Source: Stanieria cyanosphaera PCC 7437 (GTDB lineage: Bacteria > Cyanobacteriota > Cyanobacteriia > Cyanobacteriales > Xenococcaceae). Taken from it: 64,000 bases of DNA. Positions 34,808-42,900 of the stretch are shown one piece after another. The stretch covers positions 186,001 through 250,000 of the forward strand of contig NC_019748.1 in assembly GCF_000317575.1 (NCBI RefSeq). Direction: 5' to 3'. Below the pieces are notes generated by a model, which saw nothing but the letters and a program-made list of their open reading frames with translations, did no database searches and was not told the DNA's origin. The position numbers and the translations under genes are program-made. How positions within the stretch are numbered: position 1 is the stretch's first letter; each line of letters opens with the position of its first letter.

Positions 34808-36352
34808 ATGTCACGAGTAATTATTGCTTCTGATTCTCCGATGGCTGCTGATGTAGGTGCAGCTATTGCCGATAATGGTGGGAATGCGGTAGATGCTGCG
34901 ATCGCTGCTACAATAGTTTCTATGTGTACTGCACCTGGAGTCATTGCACCTGGTTGTAGCGGTTTTATTACCATTTGGTCGCCACAAGAAGAGCCTGTGG
35001 TCATCGATGCTTATGCAGAAGTACCAGGAAGGGGTTTACCAGCAGCAAAATTTGGTCAAGGGATTAGAGAAGTGAACTTTGACTATGGTGGTGGGATGAG
35101 GAGTTTAGTTGGTTATGGTTCCGTCGCCACTCCTGGGATGTTTGCAGGTTTGGGATCAGCTTGGGAACAGTATGGAAATCTTGCTTGGCAAGAAATTGTT
35201 ACCCCAGCACAACAAATTGCAGAACAAGGTTTTCCTCTTTCTAGAGTTTCTGCTGATTATTTAGTTTTTACTGGTAAAAGTATTTTTGGTTGGCATCCCG
35301 ATAGTTATCGAGCCATTCATAATACAAAGGGAAATTGTTTACAAGCAGGAGAATTAGTTCAAATTGCTGGACTTGCTGAGAGTTTAAAATTAATTGCGAC
35401 AGAAGGATATCAGGCTTTTTATACAGGGGAACTAGGAGCAAAAATTGCTCAAGAAATTCAGAAGAATGAGGGATTATTAACTGCTACTGATTTAGCTGCT
35501 TATCAGGCTATTACCAGAAAACCGATTAGTTTTAGTTGTGGTGATTGGGAAATTTTTACTAATCCTGCTCCTGCTATTGGTGGTGCTTGTTTAGCTGCCA
35601 TGTTGTTACTACTAGAAAAGAATGCTTTTTCTCGATGGGATAGTAGTGCAGTCAAAACGATGGCACAGATTCAACAAGCTGTACTTGATTATCGTCATCA
35701 ATATTTAGATGGAGCAACTAATAATTTAGTAACTAAAGAAGTTGCTAGATTGCTTCAACTAGCTGGTTTGGGTGAACCTAACAATCTACTTCAATCTCCT
35801 TCTACTATTCATACTTCGGCAGTTGATTCCAATGGTTTGGCTTGTGCTATTACTGCGTCGGCTGGTTATGGCTCTGGAGTCATGATTACAGATACAGGGT
35901 TATGGTTAAATAATTCTCTCGGTGAAATTGAACTGCATCCTCACGGTTTAGAAGGTTTATCTCCAGGAACTCGTTTAGCTTCCAATATGGCTCCCACAAT
36001 TGCTCGTCGAGAAGATGGTACAGTTTTAGCGATTGGTTCTCCTGGTGCTTCGCGAATTACGACAGCATTAACCCAAGTATTATTTAATTATATTCATTTG
36101 GGGATGTCTTTAGAAGATGCGATCGCATTTCCTCGTCTTCATGTGGAGGTGTTTGAAGATTTGCATACAATGGCTTTTGAAACAGGATTACCCATAGATG
36201 CGATTACATCTTTAGTTACTAGAAAGTTTGAAGGAATTTCTATGTATTTTGGTGGAGTTCAAGCAGCTTTATGGAATCCCAACCAAGGATTAGAAGCTGT
36301 CGCCGATCCTCGTCGTACTGGCAAAGTTGCCTCTGGTGGAAAATTGATTTAA
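34808..36352 (+). CDS. Gamma-glutamyltransferase family protein (Ntn hydrolase)
   Basis: 514 residues from the ATG at 34808 (a TTG directly before it is less likely). ASDSPMAADVGAAIADNGGN and AVDAAIAAT form the usual N-terminus without a signal peptide. The autoprocessing/nucleophile site is the Thr of IHTSAVDSNG, about residue 335 onward. NNSLGEIELHPHG and LASNMAPTI continue the small subunit. The length is slightly below classic GGT (about 570), and the cytoplasmic location suggests a GGT-like hydrolase (glutathione or gamma-glutamyl/acylase activity) rather than periplasmic GGT. It is upstream of a TA locus. Confidence 0.85.
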   Translation: MSRVIIASDSPMAADVGAAIADNGGNAVDAAIAATIVSMCTAPGVIAPGCSGFITIWSPQEEPVVIDAYAEVPGRGLPAAKFGQGIREVNFDYGGGMRSLVGYGSVATPGMFAGLGSAWEQYGNLAWQEIVTPAQQIAEQGFPLSRVSADYLVFTGKSIFGWHPDSYRAIHNTKGNCLQAGELVQIAGLAESLKLIATEGYQAFYTGELGAKIAQEIQKNEGLLTATDLAAYQAITRKPISFSCGDWEIFTNPAPAIGGACLAAMLLLLEKNAFSRWDSSAVKTMAQIQQAVLDYRHQYLDGATNNLVTKEVARLLQLAGLGEPNNLLQSPSTIHTSAVDSNGLACAITASAGYGSGVMITDTGLWLNNSLGEIELHPHGLEGLSPGTRLASNMAPTIARREDGTVLAIGSPGASRITTALTQVLFNYIHLGMSLEDAIAFPRLHVEVFEDLHTMAFETGLPIDAITSLVTRKFEGISMYFGGVQAALWNPNQGLEAVADPRRTGKVASGGKLI

Positions 36353-36422
36353 AAAATAATCAGATTCAGTTTTGAAGCTCAATAATTTAACTTATTTAAT
36401 TGCAATATCAAGAAATAATTGA

Positions 36423-36734
36423 ATGAAAATTCTTAATTTAGAAACAGAACAATTAAAAAAGATTTGTCAACAATGGCAAATTGTAGAGCTAGCTTTATTT
36501 GGTTCAGTATTACGAGAAGATTTCAACTCTAACAGTGATATAGATGTGCTGGTTTCTTTTTCTGAAGATGCCAAGATTACCTTTTTTGATCTTGATATTC
36601 TCGAACAGCAACTTAGTAAATTATTTAATCGTTCCGTTGACGTAGTAACTAAAAGATCAATAGAACAAAGTCACAACTGGATACGCAAAAAAAACATTTT
36701 GGAAAATACCAAAATAATTTATGAACAGAGATAA
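36423..36734 (+). CDS. MNT-domain nucleotidyltransferase antitoxin (MntA-like)
   Basis: 103 residues. The minimal nucleotidyltransferase motif is LFGSVLREDFNSNSDIDVLV, that is GS-x(9)-D-x-D, followed by a third acidic position in VDVVT. In type VII toxin-antitoxin systems MntA adds AMP to the HepT HEPN toxin to silence it. The following HEPN frame overlaps it by 14 bases as in intact systems, but that toxin is internally deleted, so this antitoxin now has no active partner here. Confidence 0.88.
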   Translation: MKILNLETEQLKKICQQWQIVELALFGSVLREDFNSNSDIDVLVSFSEDAKITFFDLDILEQQLSKLFNRSVDVVTKRSIEQSHNWIRKKNILENTKIIYEQR

Positions 36735-36885
36735 AGAAATTCTGCTAGATTTAATCGAAGCTTGCAATTTAATTTTGCTATTTTCTAATAATAAAGAAGT
36801 TGATCTTAAAATTTTGTGGGAAGTTATTCAAACTAGTATTCCTCAATTATTAGCTCAAGCTTTAGCAGCTTTTGAGAGCGAATAA
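36721..36885 (+). pseudogene. HepT-like HEPN toxin gene with internal deletion
   Basis: 54 codons. The first part, MNRDKEILLDLIEACNLIL, matches the start of HepT-type HEPN proteins. The last part, EVDLKILWEVIQTSIPQLL, matches their final helix. The middle about 50 residues, which carry the catalytic Rx4-6H motif, are absent. The join stays in frame. It overlaps the MntA-like gene by 14 bases. RNase activity should be lost. Confidence 0.65.
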
Positions 36886-36951
36886 ATATTATTAGGTATT
36901 AATAAAATAAGTTATTGAGGAGCTAGAGCCAGTTTAACAACTAGATTTTAA

Positions 36952-39900
36952 CTAAAAATTAAAATTATCTAACTCGTTAATTAATAAATTTTCGGCTTCT
37001 TCTTCTGAAAGATTTTCTAGATTTGATAAAACTGAATCTATATTTTCTGGTTGTTCTATGTTTTGCTCTATATCAGTAGCAAATAAGTTATTAATTAAAT
37101 ATTCTGCCAAGGATATTATAGTTGGATAATCATAAATTAAAGTAGAAGACAATTTGCACTGTAAGTTAGTTTGCAGTTTATTTCTGAGTTCTACAGAAGA
37201 TAAAGAGTCTATGCCTAATTCGGTAAATCCTTGCTCGATGTCAATTGTATCTGAAGAATTTAAGCCTAATATTTGACCAACTTCTGTACAGAGATAATTA
37301 ATTAAGATTGGTTTTAACTCACTTGGCTGGGCAATCTCTAACTGTTGCAAAATTTCGGATTGCTTAATAACTTCTACTTCATTTTTTTTATGATTAATAA
37401 AATTAGCAAATAATGGTAATTGTTGTTGCCATTTTGACCAATCAATAGGTAATATTCCTACTTGAATTGCATCAGTTGATAATAAATATTCTAAAATTTC
37501 GATGCCTTGTTTTGGTTGAATTTTTCCCATTCCTGGAATTTTGAAACTATTGTTAAATTCCTCATCAGACTGATGTGCATTGAGATTTACTATTTTATTT
37601 TTTCTCTCCTCTACTACCTTGCCAATCAATTTTGTATTTGAGAATAATTTAGTATTAGTCGCCATGCCAATTTCATCCCAAGCACCCCAATTAATTGTTA
37701 AAGCAGGTAATCCCAAACTACGGCGATAATGAGCTAGATTATCTAAGAAAGCATTAGCAGCACAATAGTTTGCTTGTCCACTCGATCCTAAAATAGAAGC
37801 AGCAGAAGAAAACATGACAAAGAAGTCTAACGATAAATTTTGAGTTGCTTGATGTAAATTCCAAGCACCTTGTACTTTGGGAGATATTACTTTGGTAAAT
37901 TTTTCTTTGGTTAAATTTATAATTGCGCCATCATCGATTATTCCTGCTGCGTGGATGATTCCTTTGAGTGGATGCAGGGGAGAGGAGGAAAAATTTTTCT
38001 GCTCTTCAGTATTGTAGTATTTTTGAATTATTTTGTTTACAGCTTCTAAGTCAGCAATATCTGCTTGAATTACTTGAATGGTTGTACCGTTTTGCTGTAG
38101 TTGGTTAATAGTTGCTTGTGCGTTTTGCGATGGTTGATTTCTGCTGATTAAAATTAGATGTTTTGCACCTTTTTCTATCATCCATTGAGTAACTTCCAAT
38201 CCTAATGCACCCAAACCACCAGTAATTAAATAACTGGCATTATGGGCGAACAACAGTTCGCCCATACAATTGAATTGTGAATTTTGAATGACGATTTTAC
38301 CGATGTGTTTTGCTTGCTGCATATAACGAAAGGCAGCAGTAACATCTTGTTGAGAAAATTGTTTGCATGGTAGAGGTTGAAACGATCCGTTATTAAATTG
38401 TGTTATCAAATCGCACAACATCGATTGAATTAATTCTGGTTGTTGTTGGGTTACTTCAATTAAATCGACTAGGAAATAGGATACATTTGGTTGAATAGTT
38501 TCGATCTGATTTTTATCCCAAATATCTTTCTTGCCAATTTCGATAAAACAACCATCAGGATTTAAGACAGAGAGACTTTTGGAAATAAATTCACCTGAGA
38601 GAGAATTAAGTACAATATCTATTCCCTTACCTGCTGTCAGTGAAAATATTTTGTTAGCGAAATCGAGACTGCGGGAATTAAAAATATGTTTGATTCCCAA
38701 AGATTGTAAATATTCCCATTTTGACAAGGATGCTGTGGCGAAAATTTCTGCACCTACTTGTTTGGCAAGTTGAATTGCTGCTAAACCTACTCCTCCTGCT
38801 GCGGAGTGAATTAAGATTTTGTCTCCTGGTTTGATTTCGGCAAGATGATGTAGACAATAGTAAGCAGTTAAGAAAGCGGTGGGGATAGTAGCTGCTTCTG
38901 TAAAAGATAAAGATGTGGGTTTGGCAATGACTAGGTTAGCATCGACAGTAACATAATTACTAAAACTACCAGACGCGATCGCAATTATCTCATCTCCTAC
39001 TTTTAATTGATCTACTTTTTTTCCTACTGCAACAATTTCCCCACTACATTCTAATCCCAATTTTCCTGCTTCTCCTGGATACATACCCAAGGCGTTTAAG
39101 ATATCACGGAAGTTTAACCCGACAGAATGTACTTTAATTTCTACTTCACCATTATTAGGTTGACGACGTGTTGTAGGTTGCCATTGCAGATTGTCTAAAG
39201 TTCCTCTTTTGGTTATTTCCAGTTGTAATGGTTGATTTTGATTTGAATTAATTAATTTACGAACTAATCTTGCTACTTTTCTTTTTCCTTCTCGGTAAAT
39301 GATTCTATTTTCTTGATCAGGAGAGGTTATTTCTTTGAATAATATTTCGCTGTCAATCGTTGAAGTAGAAGAATCTAGATCGATCAAGGTACAATTTAAT
39401 TCTGGATGTTCTAAATTAATTGCATTTACCATTCCCCAGAGAGGAGATAGAGAGATAGGGGGATAAGGAGAAAAGTTTGTTACTTGACAACCTTTGGTAA
39501 CAATCCACAAGCGAGGAAAGTTTTGCCAATTGTAATTTATTAAAGCTTGAATTAAATATAATAATTGACTACATTGATTTGGAACTATTTCTGATAAGTT
39601 GGTTTGATTGTCTGAATTATCTAAACTCCAAAGATAAATAATTCCTTGAAGGGAATAATTTTGAGCAGTAATTTCTTTTAATAAACGACTATAATCTTCT
39701 TTTTGTTGGCAATTAATTTGAAATTTTTGTTCTGAAATAATTTTATATTCATAACTTGGATAGACTAAGATACATTCTCGATTTTCTCTTTTAATCATTT
39801 TTCCTAATTGATCTTCATTGTCAAAAATTAAATAACAATGTTTTTGAGTAAAAAATTGATGATTAGTTTCGGGCAAACAGCGGTTCATTCCTACGGGTAA

Positions 39901-42900
39901 ATGATCTTGCCATTGAATTTCGTATAACCAATTTCGCCAGGAAGCTGTTGCTTGATTAATCTTTTTAGCTGTAATTTTTTTGATTTCTAGAATTAGATTA
40001 CCTAAGTTGTCATAGATAGAAACATCAGCAGTAATAAATTCTGTTTCTTTATCTGTAATTGGCTGAAGTTTAACGTGACTCCAAACAGTATCTTCTTGAA
40101 ACGTTTGATGACAATATAAATTTTTTAGACTAACTGGTATATACGTAGCTGCTTGTAATTCGTGTGGTAAAGCAGCTAAAATAATTTGTAAGCAAGCGTC
40201 TAATAAAGCTGGATGAAATTGATAAAGATGCTGTTCAGATTTAAGTAATTCTGGTAAACTAATTTTTCCAAATGCTAATGCTTCGGTTTCTTTGTACCAA
40301 ATCTGTTGAACACCTTGAAAACTTAAACCGTAATCAATATTTTTTTGCTGACATTGTTGATAATGTTCTTTGCCTGATATTTCTCCAACAAATTGTTTTT
40401 GTAGTTTAGATAAATCTTTTTTCCTCGCTGTTGCTGATTCTGATAAGATGATTTTTCCCGAACAATGTAAATGCCATGATTCATCTGTCAGTAAACTGTA
40501 AATTTTAAACCTAGCTGTGGTTGATTCTTGATTAATAATTGTCTGAATGGTTTGATCTTGTTTATCAGATAAAATCAGTGCTTGTTCAACCTCAATGTCT
40601 TCTAAACTAATTACTGAAGAAGAGAAGATGTTATTTCCAGCAGCTAAGGCTATTTCTAAATAAGCCGTCGCAGGAAAAATGATTTCTTGATTAATTTTAT
40701 GGTCTTGTAAAAAAAATAATTCACTAACATTAATTTCTGATTGAAAAATAATTTCTTTAACAGGCGATCGCAATTTTTTTCCTAATAACAAATGGCATTT
40801 TTTATTTTGGATACATTCGCTTCGTTCAGTGCGTACTTTTGAATTTTGATTTTTCTCAATCCAACAGCGTTGTTTTTGAAATGGGTAAGTAGGCAGAGAA
40901 ATTTTATGATACTGATAATCTTGATAAAAATTAATCCAATTAATATCTATTCCTCTTAGATACAATTGAGCTAAACCATCTAAAATAATTTGTTCGTCAT
41001 TTATTTCTGGACGTAAACTAGGAAGCAATAATGTCGAATCTGAATTGTGTAAAAGCTCACCAGTCATTCCTAGTAAGGTTGGTTTTGCACCACATTCAAT
41101 TAATACTTGATAACCAGCTTGATTTAAAGTTTCAATACTTTTAGTAAATTGTACTGTTTGTAAGATATGAGCGCACCAATACTCAGAAGTGGCTATTTCA
41201 GAAGTGGCTATTTTTCCTGTTAGGTTAGAAATAAGATTGATTTGAGGAGAAGTATAATTAATTTCTCTAGCAAATCGTTCAAATTCAGTTAAAATTGGTT
41301 GCATTAAAGAAGAATGAAAGGCATGAGATACATTTAATTGTTTGGTTTTAATTCCTTCAGCTTCTAATTTAGATATAACTGTTTCAATAGCTGATTTTTT
41401 TCCTGATATAACAATACTATGATTTCCATTAATTGCTGCAATACTAATTTCTGTTTCAAATCCTACTAGGGCTTTTTTTACAACCTCTTCGGTCGCTAAA
41501 ATAGATACCATTATTCCATTTTGAGGTAATTTTTGCATTAATTTACCTCTAGTAGCAACTAATTTTAAAGCATCTTCTAAACTAAATACTCCTGCCAAAC
41601 AAGCTGCTACATATTCCCCCAAACTATGACCTAAAACTGCATCGGGTTTGATTCCCCAAGATATCCATAATTGTGCCAGAGAGTATGCGATCGCAAATAA
41701 TGTTGGTTGAGTATATTGGGTTTGATTTATATCCTGTAAAGACGTTTCATGGAACGTCTCTAAATCATCGGGATAAATTATTGATAATAATGGTTGATCT
41801 AAATAGGGTTGTAAAATTTCTGCACAGCGATCTAATGTCTGACGAAATAGAGGTTGAGTTTGATATAATTTCTTACCCATATTAAGATATTGTGAACCTT
41901 GTCCAGTGAATAAAAAAGCAATTTTTGGACGAGATTTAGTAGTAACAAATGATTCTGTTGCTGTTAAATAGTTTTGAAGTTTATCTATTAATTGAGGAAT
42001 AGTTTCAGCAGTTACTGCCAAACGACAATTAAAATGACTTCTTCCTGTATTTGCTGTGTAACAAATATCTTCTAAAGATAAATTGGGATGAAATTGAAGG
42101 AAATTAATATATTGTTGGGTTAATTCTTTTAATGCAGATTGATTTTTTGCCGATAGAGTTAATAAATTAATCGGATATTGTTGTAGATACCTTCCATGGA
42201 ACGTATCTACAGGATAGAATAAAAATTCTTCTAAAATAACGTGAGCGTTTGTACCACCAATTCCTAAAGAGTTAATACCAGCACGACGGGGATAATCAGT
42301 TTTATTCCATTGTTTTAAAACCGTATTAACATAAAATGGACTGTTGACGAAATCGATCTGAGGATTAGGAGTGTCAAAATGTAGACTAGGGGGAATCTTT
42401 TGATGATACAGACATAAAACTGTTTTGATAAACCCTACTATTCCCGAAGCTATTTGTAAGTGTCCCACATTAGTTTTGACCGAACCTATGGCACAAAATC
42501 TTTTTTTATTTGTATCCAAACTAAATGCTTGAGAAAGTCCCGCAAGTTCGATCGGATCTCCTAGAATAGTTCCCGTACCATGTGCTTCAATATAACTAAT
42601 AGATTCTGTAGCAATACCTGAAACAGCGATCGCTTCTGCTACAGCTTTTGCTTGTCCTTCACTATTAGGTGCAAAATAACCTACTTTTGTGCCACCATCA
42701 TTATTAATCGCCGAACCCTTAATTACAGCATAAATGCGATCGCGATCTGTGATAGCATTGCTTAAGGGTTTTAAAACTACTACCCCAACACCACTACCAA
42801 AAATAGTACCACTTGCTTGGGCATCAAAAGCACGGCAATGTCCATCGGGAGAAAGAATCATTCCTTCTTGATAAAGATAACCGACTTTTTGAGGTACGTG

